A stretch of DNA of 64,000 nt from Lachnoclostridium sp. UBA1308 (GCA_002307215.1 DBTU01000031.1:125479-189478); one strand, 5' to 3'; shown: positions 42,424 through 52,204, counted from the stretch's first letter. A program made the numbers and translations. Notes: generated by a model from the sequence alone, not told the origin.

Positions 42424-43086
42424 TCAGTGATGTTTATGATTGATAAATCTCATCGTTATATGAATTACTTTAACAATAGTGTCAAGAAACAGTTTACAGT
42501 CGGTACGGAAGGAAATAACTTCCACATATTTCATGCGCAGCTTGTTTTTTAATGGTAAAATAATATTTTCATACACTTCATCTGCATTATTTTCTCCGAC
42601 CATGAGATCTAAATTGATGAATTCGAGCGAGCTGTAATCTGTAATTCCGGGTTTAACCTCAAGAATCATTCTTTCTTCTTCATTATATTCAATGATATAT
42701 TTAATTAATTCGGGTCTAGGACCAACAAAACTCATTTCACCCTTAATAATATTTATTAGCTGTGGTATTTCATCCAATTTTGTTTTTCTTAAAAAATGAC
42801 CTGCTTTTGTAATTCTTTTATCGTTTAAGGCTGTCGTTTGTCCACCTGTTTTATCGGCATCCTTAATCATTGTACGGAATTTAAAAATACAAAAAGGCTT
42901 ACCGTGATACCCACATCTCTGCGCTCTATAAAAGATGGGTGAACCGGAGCTGATTAATATAACGGATGAAATTAGGATGAATATCGGCAATAACAATAGA
43001 AATAGCAAAGCAGCAAATATTAGGTCAAGGCCACGTTTTATATATCTGCTATATATTGATGTATATTTGAATTTGACATGCTTCAT
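42424..43086 (-). CDS. Priming sugar-phosphate transferase (WcaJ/PglC-like)
   Basis: This enzyme puts the first sugar phosphate on undecaprenyl phosphate. The 220 residues have one N-terminal membrane-inserted segment (RGLDLIFAALLFLLLLPIFI) and the PF02397 motifs: FYRAQRCGYHGKPF, IFKFRTMIKDAD, TKLDEIPQLINIIKGEMS and FVGPRPELI. It lacks the N-terminal four-helix domain of WcaJ, so it is a short PglC-type form. I chose ATG 43086, preceded by GGGGAG. It is the first gene of the polysaccharide operon. Confidence 0.92.
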   Translation of the reverse strand: MKHVKFKYTSIYSRYIKRGLDLIFAALLFLLLLPIFILISSVILISSGSPIFYRAQRCGYHGKPFCIFKFRTMIKDADKTGGQTTALNDKRITKAGHFLRKTKLDEIPQLINIIKGEMSFVGPRPELIKYIIEYNEEERMILEVKPGITDYSSLEFINLDLMVGENNADEVYENIILPLKNKLRMKYVEVISFRTDCKLFLDTIVKVIHITMRFINHKHH

Positions 43087-43312
43087 GCAGACTCCCCAAA
43101 AAATATTCTGATTATAAATCAAATAATATTTCGTTGATGATTATTATTCGGTGAAACGGCTTGCCGGTATAGTATTACCATGTTGCAGTATGTTATTGCT
43201 ATCAAATATAAGTTATTATATGAATTCCATAGCCGATGAGTGACTGAAAGTACAGACGGTTCCTTGTGAGGAGGGAAATAAGTAGGTGATGAAACACATA
43301 TTTTGAGCAAAA

Positions 43313-43344
43313 AAAAGGCCACGATTGATTTACCGTGTCCTTTT
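43313..43344 (-). terminator. Terminator of the TetR/ABC efflux operon
   Basis: AAAAGGCCACG (43313-43323) pairs with CGTGTCCTTTT (43334-43344) with one mismatch. On the minus strand it is followed by a T-rich run and starts 11 bp past the ATPase stop. The remaining 230 bp before the polysaccharide operon should contain its promoter. Confidence 0.8.
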
Positions 43345-43355
43345 GATAAACGCAT

Positions 43356-44108
43356 TTAGAAACCCTGATTTTCCAACCACTCGTATATATTTTTTTCACG
43401 GAGCGATTTTTTCTTGTCATCTTTATTATATTTTCCGAGCGAAAGCTCATCATGAATATTCCCATCCATTAGGAATATCACTCGACCGGCTCTGGCAGCA
43501 ACTTTCGCATCATGGGTAACAATAATGACGGTTGTGCCATCTGAATTGACCGAATTGATGATATCCATTACCTCATTCGTGGTACTGCTATTTAATGCTC
43601 CGGTAGGCTCATCTCCGAATAAAATATCCGGTTGATTTATTAAAGCCCTACAAATAGACGCACGCTGCAACTGTCCTCCTGAAACCTTTTTTATATCATG
43701 ATCCGCAACACCTGAAATACCGGTACGTTCCATTAAAGTATCCGCATTCTGATTTACCAGCTCTCTGGACATCGTACCTGCCTTAAATCCCGGAAGTATA
43801 ATATTATCTCTGATTGATAGATTTTTTAGTAAATACGGGTTTTGAAATATAAATCCCATGTGTTTTAAACGCATATCACTCATTTTATCATCATCCAGCT
43901 TGGAAATATCTTCACCACAAAACAATACATCGCCGGAAGTGGGTCGGTCCATACCGCTTACTCCATAAAGCAAGGTGGATTTCCCGGAACCGGACTGCCC
44001 CATGATGGCCAAAAATTCACCCTCATTCACCTTAAGATTAATATCCTTTAGAATCTGTGTATCTTCGTAGCTTTTACATATATTCTTTATCTCTAATATC
44101 GTCTTCAT
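43356..44108 (-). CDS. ABC transporter ATP-binding protein (FtsX-partner type)
   Basis: The 250 residues include Walker A GQSGSGKST, Q-loop region MGFIFQNPYLL, signature VSGGQLQRASICRALINQP and Walker B ILFGDEPTGALN, the pattern of the MacB/LolD/BceA group. I chose ATG 44108, preceded by GGAGG at proper spacing; the upstream frame to 44183 overlaps the permease gene. Third gene of an operon with a TetR regulator and a large permease; probably exports a drug, peptide or lipid. Confidence 0.92.
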   Translation of the reverse strand: MKTILEIKNICKSYEDTQILKDINLKVNEGEFLAIMGQSGSGKSTLLYGVSGMDRPTSGDVLFCGEDISKLDDDKMSDMRLKHMGFIFQNPYLLKNLSIRDNIILPGFKAGTMSRELVNQNADTLMERTGISGVADHDIKKVSGGQLQRASICRALINQPDILFGDEPTGALNSSTTNEVMDIINSVNSDGTTVIIVTHDAKVAARAGRVIFLMDGNIHDELSLGKYNKDDKKKSLREKNIYEWLENQGF

Positions 44109-44175
44109 TATATTCCTCCAATGCCGATTATTGGCTACAAATACTGTTGATCCAAGAACTAGCTCGCTGAGTTCT

Positions 44176-46530
44176 TTATTCATTAATAATGGAAATTATA
44201 TTGTAATTCTTAATGGTTTTCAGAACAACCCTGGTGACAAATAGTATCAATGCTATCAAAAACAATGGACACATGATATATTCGATCATAGGATTGGCGA
44301 TAAGCTCAACCTTCTTAATCCCAAGCCCTGTCATACTGAGTGCAGCATTTACAAACTTTTCTCCTAAAACAGCGGTTAAGAAAGTGCCAGCCAGAATACC
44401 GAGTATCGATATGCACCCTATTTTTATAAGGTACTGCTTATTTATATCGTGTTGAGAAAATCCTACCGCTTTCAGTACCGCAATTTCCGATAAATCCTTT
44501 GCCAGTCGCAGTTTCAAAAATAATACTGTAATTAGCATTACAAGACTGGCACCAATCATTAAAGTAATAAAAACGACACTCTTAAGCTGCTTTACAACTC
44601 CGCCTAAAGTCTGATCAAGGAAATCCTTCATTGGATCCACATTTACTCCGCCTCCTAGTAAGGCAGACCATTCATCTGATTTTTTCTCCACATCGGCATT
44701 ACTTTTTAGATTAATGGTAAATGAATATTCTTCTACTGTAAGTCCCGAAAAATTATATTTAGTTTTTGCTGTAAAACCTCCGCTGGTTACGTCCTGATAG
44801 ATTCCTGATATCATAAAATCCTTCTTATTTTCATCGAAAATCAGAACAATAGTGTCACCTACTTTTTTACCGATTTCCTTGGCATTTTGAAAGGAAAGAG
44901 CAATTTCATCTTTTTCTTTCGGAGCCTTTCCGCTCAGATATCGCAGGTCGTTTCCGGCATTATCTCCACAGTCTATATGAAGATTGATAATTTCGCCTTC
45001 TACATCAGTAGTCCAGACGCATACCTTTCGATATTCATAATAATTTTGGACAGCATCATCATTTTCGAGTTTCTGCTTTACATTCGAATATCCGGTTTCG
45101 AGGTTTTCTCCATCATCCACTAGAATCATGATATCGTCCAGAGAGCTGCCCATATATGTAATGAATTCAGGTGCTTCCAAGGTATTCATTAAATTAGCGG
45201 GAACCATAATCAGCAGCACGGCTATTAACGCAACTGCAAATACAATGATCCAGCTTGTAAACTGATAGAATACCTCACGAATTCCTAACAGCCAGTTGAC
45301 GGAGAGCTTCCTACATTTATATAGCCCATCCTTGATATTGCGTCTGTTTTTTGAAAATCCACTTCCACTAACCAAGGCATCAATAACTGTAACTTTTTTG
45401 ATTTTCTTTAATATTTTTTTACAATAAGAATTGATAAACAGAAAAACCAGGAAACTGACAACGAGGGATAATATTACAGCCGTAGAGGATATCCTCATAT
45501 TACCAAACGTAGCTCGAATGTGATTTGTAAATAACTTGTTTATCATTAATGCCAGAATATATCCTGCTATTACACCTACAATCGCTAAGGCCCGGTATTT
45601 ATTAAGATATAGGCTCCTGATGTCGGCAAAGGGAAGTCCAATTGCCTTCATTGTTCCGATCTCTCCAATCTCTTCTTCTAAAGCAGCCATGATTGTAAAC
45701 TTGACACAGATAAAAGAAACAATAATTAAGAGCATGCTCGCCAAAAGCAAAACAAATACAGTAAGGATATCCGTGATGGCACTAAGTAAAAAAATCATGG
45801 AAGATGTTATAGCCGGCCCATTCTTGGGAAGTCCTTCCTTTTCATAGGCATTTTGAAAAGGTACCGACTCTTTAGAATTATTGAAATATGCTTCTATCAG
45901 ATATTCCTTCTCCCCGACCTGCCCATTAAGTATCTGAAAATCTTGATCACTTAGCAGTATTCTAGTAGAAGAACACATGGTAGAATTCATCATGGAATCT
46001 AAAATGAATTCTTTAATTATGAACTCCTTCGTAATATTATTACAATTTAGGATTATGTGATCACCGATTTTCATACCATACTTTTCTTTTAAAAGTGCCG
46101 GAATTCCTATTTCGCCTTCACGAAGAGTTACTATCTCATGCTTAGCGTTTAATAATAAATCCTTGCTCTCATTCTGCTTCACCAGACCAATGTCCAGTCG
46201 ACAGTCTGATAGCTTGTAGGTATCCTTATTACTTAATACAGTAAGATCCTCACCATAGACATCAATCATTGCACAGGTCTGCCAGTAAGTGATACCGGCA
46301 TAACCGGCCATAAACTCATCAATTTCCTTCTGATTGATTTCTCCCTTATGCATCTGAAGAAAATGAGGCGGTTGTGCCGTTTTATACAATGCAGATATTG
46401 ACGTGAAGGTTTGTACTGCAAGTACCACTGACAAGACTGCAAGTCCTGACGATAACATCATAAACAATAGTAATGCCAGATTAATCACTTTATTTCTCTT
46501 AAAATCATTTCTAATTATTAACCAGTTCAT
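44176..46530 (-). CDS. Large FtsX-domain ABC permease
   Basis: The 784 residues have ten membrane helices: one N-terminal (about 14-36), three near 250-375 forming the first FtsX domain, one near 425-445 and three at the C-terminus (about 660-775) forming the second FtsX domain, with two extracellular domains between. It lacks the single large loop typical of BceB. Works with the ATPase encoded directly downstream. RBS AGGAGT before the ATG. A TetR gene 59 bp upstream suggests induction by a toxic ligand. Confidence 0.88.
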   Translation of the reverse strand: MNWLIIRNDFKRNKVINLALLLFMMLSSGLAVLSVVLAVQTFTSISALYKTAQPPHFLQMHKGEINQKEIDEFMAGYAGITYWQTCAMIDVYGEDLTVLSNKDTYKLSDCRLDIGLVKQNESKDLLLNAKHEIVTLREGEIGIPALLKEKYGMKIGDHIILNCNNITKEFIIKEFILDSMMNSTMCSSTRILLSDQDFQILNGQVGEKEYLIEAYFNNSKESVPFQNAYEKEGLPKNGPAITSSMIFLLSAITDILTVFVLLLASMLLIIVSFICVKFTIMAALEEEIGEIGTMKAIGLPFADIRSLYLNKYRALAIVGVIAGYILALMINKLFTNHIRATFGNMRISSTAVILSLVVSFLVFLFINSYCKKILKKIKKVTVIDALVSGSGFSKNRRNIKDGLYKCRKLSVNWLLGIREVFYQFTSWIIVFAVALIAVLLIMVPANLMNTLEAPEFITYMGSSLDDIMILVDDGENLETGYSNVKQKLENDDAVQNYYEYRKVCVWTTDVEGEIINLHIDCGDNAGNDLRYLSGKAPKEKDEIALSFQNAKEIGKKVGDTIVLIFDENKKDFMISGIYQDVTSGGFTAKTKYNFSGLTVEEYSFTINLKSNADVEKKSDEWSALLGGGVNVDPMKDFLDQTLGGVVKQLKSVVFITLMIGASLVMLITVLFLKLRLAKDLSEIAVLKAVGFSQHDINKQYLIKIGCISILGILAGTFLTAVLGEKFVNAALSMTGLGIKKVELIANPMIEYIMCPLFLIALILFVTRVVLKTIKNYNIISIINE

Positions 46531-46589
46531 TTATACTCCTATTCTGCTCTTACCCAAATAATTAACATGTTGCTCGAATTAGAATTTCA

Positions 46590-47228
46590 TTAATAAACAA
46601 TAGCTGCCATGTGCTGTTCAAATATTTCCAATGTGGTGCCATTGGTAAAATCAAGCATCATATGAAGCATTGAAATTATGGCTGCCATAACCTTCTTCTG
46701 CGAGTCGATATCTAATTCAAAAATACCTTCATCGGTCAATGTAAGGGAAGCTGCCAGAAAAATCTGCATATATTGTAGTGGGTATCTACAGTTCCAGACT
46801 TTCTTTTCTATACCTTCTTCAATAATTTTTGCCAGCATAGGTGCCAAAGCTGTAACTACCTGATTTAAGGTTTTCTGATGTAATAAAGCATTCTCGGGAT
46901 TATGCATTTCATCGAGTATATCGCTGTCTAGCTGATCATTTATTTTCATTGCTAAAAATATTCGCATCAGCTTTTCTTCGGGTTCAATATCATCTTTTAG
47001 AAGTATTTCTTCCACCCTGCTTATCACAATATCGGTATAACGTAATACAATCGCATCCATTACTTCTTCTTTGGACTTGAAATAATAATAAAAGGTACCT
47101 TTTGCGATGGAAACAGCATTTAATATGTCATTCACAGTACACTTTTTATAACCTTTTGTATGAAATAACCTTTCGGCAATATCAAGAATTTCATTTTTTC
47201 TCTCATCATATTGTTTTACAATTCTCAT
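46590..47228 (-). CDS. TetR-family repressor of the ABC efflux operon
   Basis: The 212 residues begin with a standard TetR helix-turn-helix: ILDIAERLFHTKGYKKCTVN, DILNAVSIAKGTFYYYFKSKEEV. The ligand-binding C-terminal domain is divergent as usual. I chose ATG 47228; the frame to 47240 has no better RBS. It is the first gene of its operon and a perfect palindrome lies about 120 bp upstream, so autorepression with control of the transporter is likely. Confidence 0.9.
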   Translation of the reverse strand: MRIVKQYDERKNEILDIAERLFHTKGYKKCTVNDILNAVSIAKGTFYYYFKSKEEVMDAIVLRYTDIVISRVEEILLKDDIEPEEKLMRIFLAMKINDQLDSDILDEMHNPENALLHQKTLNQVVTALAPMLAKIIEEGIEKKVWNCRYPLQYMQIFLAASLTLTDEGIFELDIDSQKKVMAAIISMLHMMLDFTNGTTLEIFEQHMAAIVY

Positions 47229-47348
47229 CTTAATTAACAAACCCCCCTTTTAAATTGGATTTTACCGAGGATTACGCAGGTACAAACTCAAAAGTGTAAA
47301 ATTGCTCTTTATTTAGTTCAATAACTCATCATAAAATGTATTTATGAT

Positions 47349-47371
47349 TATAGACCGACGGTCGGTCTATA
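47349..47371. promoter_or_regulatory. TetR operator palindrome
   Basis: TATAGACCGAC and GTCGGTCTATA form a perfect 23-bp palindrome with a single central base, the classic look of a TetR-family operator. It is about 120 bp upstream of the tetR start codon and in the only region that can hold its promoter. Confidence 0.85.
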
Positions 47372-47502
47372 TAAACATATCTTATATGGTTTAATCTGTC
47401 AATACTTTTTTATTCTATTAATTTTAATTTTGTAATAATATTTTTTCTTTTAGAATGTCAGATAATTGTTAAAGTTATCTAAATTCATTGGACAGAAAAA
47501 GA

Positions 47503-47542
47503 TAGACAACCTGTATTGGATTTCCACCAAAACTGTTGTCTA
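47503..47542 (-). terminator. Terminator of the ABC-2 exporter operon
   Basis: TAGACAAC (47503-47510) pairs with GTTGTCTA (47535-47542); on the minus strand it runs into TCTTTTTC. It follows the permease stop by about 100 bp. Confidence 0.65.
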
Positions 47543-47643
47543 CCTTTCATTAAATGATTAGATTTTAAACGCTAATTTACTTAACCCATCCTCTGAAGTT
47601 ACGTATCCATTGATACTTTTTGTTATTGTAACCGAATGAATAT

Positions 47644-48414
47644 CTATTTAATAACACGCTGATTTTTTCGTATACTTAGAATTAAAATAATTAGGGAAAC
47701 AGCTCCAAAAAATAACATAGACTGTAAAAACGGTGCAAAATTATATTTGCCTCCCTGCCAGAAACCCGCAAAATCACCGCTCATATAGGACATAGGTAAT
47801 AACTTAGCGATTGCCTTAAGCGCCTTTGGAAGCTGATCAACACTAACACCCATCATACCGCACAGAATCATGAAACCAAAATAAAGGAGCATTGAGACAG
47901 CGTAGGTCGGTCCGAATTTACGAAATATTGTTGCTATTCCATGAGCCAATATGAATAAAATTACGGACAATGCGTATAAGGAGGCGATCAGACATAGGGC
48001 TGAACTTAATTTTGGTACTTGGATATCAAGCATGATAATATCAAATATCGTATAAAGAAGAAATGCGCCTGTCGTAAAGATCAGATAAGCAATCATCTTT
48101 GCGAACAACATCGTTCTTTCACGAAATCCAAAAAGGTTAAGCCTCAGCGGAATATCCTTTTCGAGTTCCTGAGAGTAATTGGCCGCATATCCTATTAACA
48201 GAACGGCCATCGGAACGATTAAAATCATTGTAATAAAAATTGATGTAATAGCGCCTGAATACTGTTCCTCAGGAACTTGATTTTTGATAACGATTGAAAA
48301 TAAAGCAGACATCATGATCGGGAAGAATACTCCAAAAAATATAACAAAAATATTCCCGACAATATTACGTAATTCATACTGAACCAAACGCCAGTTAAGC
48401 TGTTTTTTCTGCAT
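47644..48414 (-). CDS. ABC-2 type export permease
   Basis: The 256 residues form six membrane helices in the ABC-2 pattern, with a first helix in NIFVIFFGVFFPIMMSALFS and a conserved-looking late LLPMSYMSGDFAGFW. It resembles permeases of small-molecule or bacteriocin exporters. I chose ATG 48414, preceded by GGAGGT; it overlaps the ATPase gene by 20 bp, so the two are translationally coupled. Confidence 0.88.
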   Translation of the reverse strand: MQKKQLNWRLVQYELRNIVGNIFVIFFGVFFPIMMSALFSIVIKNQVPEEQYSGAITSIFITMILIVPMAVLLIGYAANYSQELEKDIPLRLNLFGFRERTMLFAKMIAYLIFTTGAFLLYTIFDIIMLDIQVPKLSSALCLIASLYALSVILFILAHGIATIFRKFGPTYAVSMLLYFGFMILCGMMGVSVDQLPKALKAIAKLLPMSYMSGDFAGFWQGGKYNFAPFLQSMLFFGAVSLIILILSIRKNQRVIK

Positions 48415-49294
48415 GATTCTTACCTCCTGCCTTATTTTCATGAAAGTGAGCCTTTGCATTGATGGACATAATTTCGATATCGTTATTACTTCGTTTGAAA
48501 TTAATGTCTTCCTTGATTAACAACCCGGTAATCTCTTTTTCTAAATCACTGTTTTGGCAGGAAAGAGCAATCAAATGAGCAGGAGCCTTTAGTTTTAAAA
48601 GACTCTTTGTTAATTCCTTATTTTTTTCGTTGTTTTCAATTGTAATTACGGTTTTACCACAATAATTACGGAACAATTCATCTTTATTACCAAAGTCTAC
48701 GACCTGTCCAGCTTCGAGTATTAATATTTTATTGACCAATTGCTCTAATTCTTCATAATAATGAGATACAACACACAGTGTCGTGTTTTTATCAAGGTAC
48801 CACTCTCCCAGTTTCGTCATCAGTCTCTGCCTTGTCTCAAAATCCAGACCGGAGGTAACTTCATCGAAGAATACGAAAGGAGAATCCTGAATTAATACAA
48901 GGATAATTGTCAGTCTTTGCTTCTGTCCACCGGAAAGGGAAGAATACTTCTTCTTCAAGCATTCTTCAAAATCAAAGAAGGTAATAAGCTCTTGCAACAT
49001 TTTGTTTTTCTTAATACTTGTATTTAATATGGTCTCCATGATATGTTTCACAGCCATGGTATTAGCATAATGATTATGCTGCATATGAACCGCAATTTCT
49101 TCCGGTTTTAGATCAGTGACGATGCTCCCCTGATAATTTGTCAACCCAAGAATAGTTTTTACAAGCGTTGATTTTCCGGCTCCGTTTGAACCGATAATAC
49201 CGATCCGGTCACCATCCTCCATGATAATCGGTTCATTGATGGATAAGGCAAGTTGATTCCCGTACTTTACCTGAACATTATTAATTCTAATCAT
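48395..49294 (-). CDS. ABC transporter ATP-binding protein
   Basis: The 299 residues have Walker A GSNGAGKST (about 36-44), signature LSGGQKQR (near 119) and Walker B FVFFDEVTSGLD, then H-loop VVSHYYEE. The last 90 residues form a regulatory extension, common in ABC-2 exporters of the CcmA type. It pairs with the downstream permease and lies 130 bp downstream of the sensor kinase gene, so the two-component system may control it. Confidence 0.9.
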   Translation of the reverse strand: MIRINNVQVKYGNQLALSINEPIIMEDGDRIGIIGSNGAGKSTLVKTILGLTNYQGSIVTDLKPEEIAVHMQHNHYANTMAVKHIMETILNTSIKKNKMLQELITFFDFEECLKKKYSSLSGGQKQRLTIILVLIQDSPFVFFDEVTSGLDFETRQRLMTKLGEWYLDKNTTLCVVSHYYEELEQLVNKILILEAGQVVDFGNKDELFRNYCGKTVITIENNEKNKELTKSLLKLKAPAHLIALSCQNSDLEKEITGLLIKEDINFKRSNNDIEIMSINAKAHFHENKAGGKNHAEKTA

Positions 49295-49423
49295 AATAAA
49301 TCTCTCATCCTTTCATGCATTACGCTTTGTTTATTTACGATTATAGACGAAGCATATGAATTTTGGATGAAGATTCCATGCGATTTAGATGTAAACAGGT
49401 TTATCTGGCTTCTATTTCCATAA

Positions 49424-51010
49424 TTATTTAGTATCCGAGAAGCTGTCTCCTAAGAAGATAAGCTCAGCCATAACACCGTTATCTATATTTTGAAGCTTAA
49501 CCTGGCAGTGTAAAAACTTCGCATAATAAGAAACCACATAAAGCCCCAAACCATGAGCTTTGTTCCTGTTAACGCTGGTAACAAAAGGGTCAAATACATG
49601 GGGAAGCAATTCTTCGTCGATGGAAACACCATAATTAATGATGCACAGGCGCTTCTCTTCATATGTAATTGTTATGCTCCCGCCCTCGGGGGTAAAATAG
49701 ATGGCATTGGACAGTAAATTATCAATTATTTTTCTCAACAGTTCTCGATCCGTCATTAATTGTGGCGCAGCTTGACCTTCCGCTTTCATGGTAAGGGCCT
49801 TCTCTTCTATCTGTACCTGATAAGAGCTAAGGCATTCCTGCGTCAGTTCCGTAAGAGAAATGGGTTCAATCTCTAGATTACGGGAGCAATGGTTCAGATA
49901 TAGAATATCTTCAACAATCTTTTGCATGGAAAGTAATTGTTGCTTTACCTGTGGAAGATATTCCTTAACATCCTTGTACTTTCCTACTTCACCGATCATA
50001 CCCTGTACTAATAATAGTGCTGCGGTAATGGGTGTCTTTAGCTGATGAGAGGATGCTCTTAGAAATACTTCCTGTCTTTGATTCTCTTCGGCAAGATTGT
50101 TGTTTTTTACCTCAAGCTCTTGATAGTTTTCCTGAATCTTTTTATAGAGTCCATTCAGGCTTTCCCCAAGACTGCTAATTTCATCGTGACCACTGATTGG
50201 AATGGCCTCCAGCTTAATATTCTTTGCCTCCTTCATAAATTCCGCATGATTTGCCAACTTAATGATGGGAAGGATAATCAGTCTTGAAAACACCTGGGAG
50301 GACACTAATACCAGAAGTAGCGCAACTGCAACAATCAAGGGCAGACTTTGGAAGACGACCGGTCTGATTTCATCAATTCTGGGTGTCATGATGGACAGCA
50401 GGGAAATGTCAATCGTATGCTTCGTCAAACCTACCGCAATATAGCTGGTATAATAATTGTGACCATCTGTTACATTGGATTCAAAGACCATCAGATCATC
50501 TGTTAGCAAATGAGTTTTTGAGGATAGTTGCTCAAACATATTTTCATTTTTATGAAGTTCAAAGGTAAATTTCAAAGGATAATCGGCTGAAAGTTCATTG
50601 TTTTTCAATAATTCATCCTTTAATTCAGCTATATCAAAATCATCTTCACTGATATCCTTTAGCTCATCCTTATGATTGGCATAATATCTTAATTTCTCAA
50701 GCATATCCTGCATTTTTTCACTCTTAACGTCTATTGTAATTTTCATGAAACTATTTACGGCATAGATGGTATTTCCGGACGTTGGAATTTCAACAGTTAT
50801 GGTACCGGTTGGGTTTTTAACATCCAGATTTTCGTAACTTCCGGTTTTCATATATCCTTTTTGAAGTTCTACAATAGAGTCATAATTTCTATCTTGCATA
50901 TAAGCTACATAAAGGGAAGGCAGCATCAGAATAAAATATCCCACAATCAGAGATACAATTATGATAGAAATGATTGAACTGTACAGTAGCGTTTTTTTGG
51001 ATAAATTCAT
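49424..51010 (-). CDS. Sensor histidine kinase
   Basis: The 528 residues have two membrane helices (about 9-30 and 222-242) around a 190-residue extracellular sensor domain of unknown fold, a HAMP-like linker (about 243-300), the phospho-acceptor His322 in ASSHQLKTPI, and an ATPase domain with NLLSNAIYFTPEGG and AHGLGLYVVSYYAKF. It acts with the response regulator encoded directly upstream. The intergenic space contains direct repeats. Confidence 0.9.
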   Translation of the reverse strand: MNLSKKTLLYSSIISIIIVSLIVGYFILMLPSLYVAYMQDRNYDSIVELQKGYMKTGSYENLDVKNPTGTITVEIPTSGNTIYAVNSFMKITIDVKSEKMQDMLEKLRYYANHKDELKDISEDDFDIAELKDELLKNNELSADYPLKFTFELHKNENMFEQLSSKTHLLTDDLMVFESNVTDGHNYYTSYIAVGLTKHTIDISLLSIMTPRIDEIRPVVFQSLPLIVAVALLLVLVSSQVFSRLIILPIIKLANHAEFMKEAKNIKLEAIPISGHDEISSLGESLNGLYKKIQENYQELEVKNNNLAEENQRQEVFLRASSHQLKTPITAALLLVQGMIGEVGKYKDVKEYLPQVKQQLLSMQKIVEDILYLNHCSRNLEIEPISLTELTQECLSSYQVQIEEKALTMKAEGQAAPQLMTDRELLRKIIDNLLSNAIYFTPEGGSITITYEEKRLCIINYGVSIDEELLPHVFDPFVTSVNRNKAHGLGLYVVSYYAKFLHCQVKLQNIDNGVMAELIFLGDSFSDTK

Positions 51011-51035
51011 TTTGTCAAATCCCTTCTTCGAACTT

Positions 51036-51108
51036 TCTCTACGAAATAAAGCAGCGATTATCTCTACGAACTGTCTCTATGAAATAAAGCTGCGAGTATC
51101 TCTATGAA
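51036..51108 (-). repeat. Imperfect 35-bp direct repeat between regulator and sensor genes
   Basis: Two 35-bp units (51036-51070 and 51074-51108) differ at four positions and each begins and ends with TCTCTAYGAA, so that 10-bp word occurs four times. The second unit reaches into the stop region of the response regulator gene, suggesting a local duplication extending its 3' end. Confidence 0.7.
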
Positions 51109-51770
51109 AGCGCCTGATTATACTGATAACCAACGCCGATGACAGTCTTGATATAATTATGTGGTAGTTTTTTGCGAAGATTTTTCACATGAGCATCAAT
51201 AATACGGTCATTACCGATATAATCCTCATTGAATATTCGTAGAATCAGCTGTTCTCTCGTAAAAGCTCTCCCCGATTCCTTTTTCAATGTCTGTAAAAGT
51301 AGGAATTCACTTAACGTTAACTGCAAGGGTGAATTATCATAAAATGCTTGGTAAGCATCCTCATTTAGATATAATCCATCAATTTTATCCGATTTCTTTT
51401 CGAAGTATTTCGAACGACGTAAAATAGTCTCCATTCGTTTTAATAATATCAGAGGAGAAACTGGTTTAATCACATAATCATCTGCATAGAGATTAAATGC
51501 CTTCAACTGAGTCTGTTCATCACTAATCGCTGTCAGCATGATTGCTCCCATATCCGGCTTGAATTCTCTGATATACTGTAGTACTTCCAGCCCACTCTTA
51601 TTTGGAACCATGATGTCCAGTACTGCCAGATCGAAAGAATTCTCCTCCAGTAAATGAATTGCAGCTTCTCCATCTTCCACCTGAGTCACATCATATTGCT
51701 GCAACTTCATATATTCAGTCAAAACCTCCATAATGGTCGGTTCATCTTCTAAAAACAAGACCTTTATCAT
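51102..51770 (-). CDS. OmpR-family response regulator
   Basis: The 222 residues have a receiver domain with phospho-acceptor Asp52 (LAVLDIMVPNKSG), the conserved Lys in DYVIKPVSP, and an OmpR winged helix (LTLSEFLLLQTL, GNDRIIDAHVKNLRKKL). I chose ATG 51770, preceded by GGGAGGG at fair spacing. It forms an operon with the kinase and likely controls the nearby ABC-2 exporter. Confidence 0.92.
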   Translation of the reverse strand: MIKVLFLEDEPTIMEVLTEYMKLQQYDVTQVEDGEAAIHLLEENSFDLAVLDIMVPNKSGLEVLQYIREFKPDMGAIMLTAISDEQTQLKAFNLYADDYVIKPVSPLILLKRMETILRRSKYFEKKSDKIDGLYLNEDAYQAFYDNSPLQLTLSEFLLLQTLKKESGRAFTREQLILRIFNEDYIGNDRIIDAHVKNLRKKLPHNYIKTVIGVGYQYNQALS

Positions 51771-51961
51771 ACGTCCACCCTCCCTCAAAAAGCTATACTT
51801 AGGTAAATTATAGCATATGTTTTTAGATAGTGTTATAAAAGAATTCACTGTTGGATACCGTACATCATGCATAGATGTATATCAATATTTTCTTTATAAA
51901 AAAATACCTCAATTGAAAGAGATATTTTTGAGTTAAAAACATATTAAAATCGGCTTAAAAA

Positions 51962-52204
51962 CTATTCCTTTTCTTTTTTAATCTTTTTAAGTTGTATCAT
52001 TCCATGGAAATTACAATAAGGGCATATCAGATTAAAATCATCGAAAACATGGACCGTAAATATTAATTGTTTCGGTGACGCTTTAAACTCTTTATGACAT
52101 TTAGGACATAACGCACAATAATTATTAGAAATATTCTTGTAAATAATGTAAATGAATATACTTGCAAACAGAAATGATATTATTATTATGAAAGCTGTTT
52201 GCAT
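51962..52204 (-). CDS. Small membrane protein with zinc-ribbon motif
   Basis: The 80 residues have one N-terminal membrane helix (4-22) and a cytosolic zinc ribbon with CALCPKC (about 30-36) and CPYC (about 61-64), then a lysine-rich tail. AGAAGG precedes the ATG. Function unknown; it stands alone between two regulatory regions. Confidence 0.6.
   Translation of the reverse strand: MQTAFIIIISFLFASIFIYIIYKNISNNYCALCPKCHKEFKASPKQLIFTVHVFDDFNLICPYCNFHGMIQLKKIKKEKE

Larger units (their letters stand above)
47241..47643. other. Intergenic region, 403 bp
   Basis: It holds the palindromic operator (47349-47371) with the tetR promoter, and the terminator of the ABC-2 operon (47503-47542). No gene was seen. 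Confidence 0.75.

Noticed and set aside
43119..43465. Small minus-strand frames between the ABC ATPase and the priming transferase
   Set aside because: They cross the ATPase terminator, lack an RBS and show no protein-like composition.
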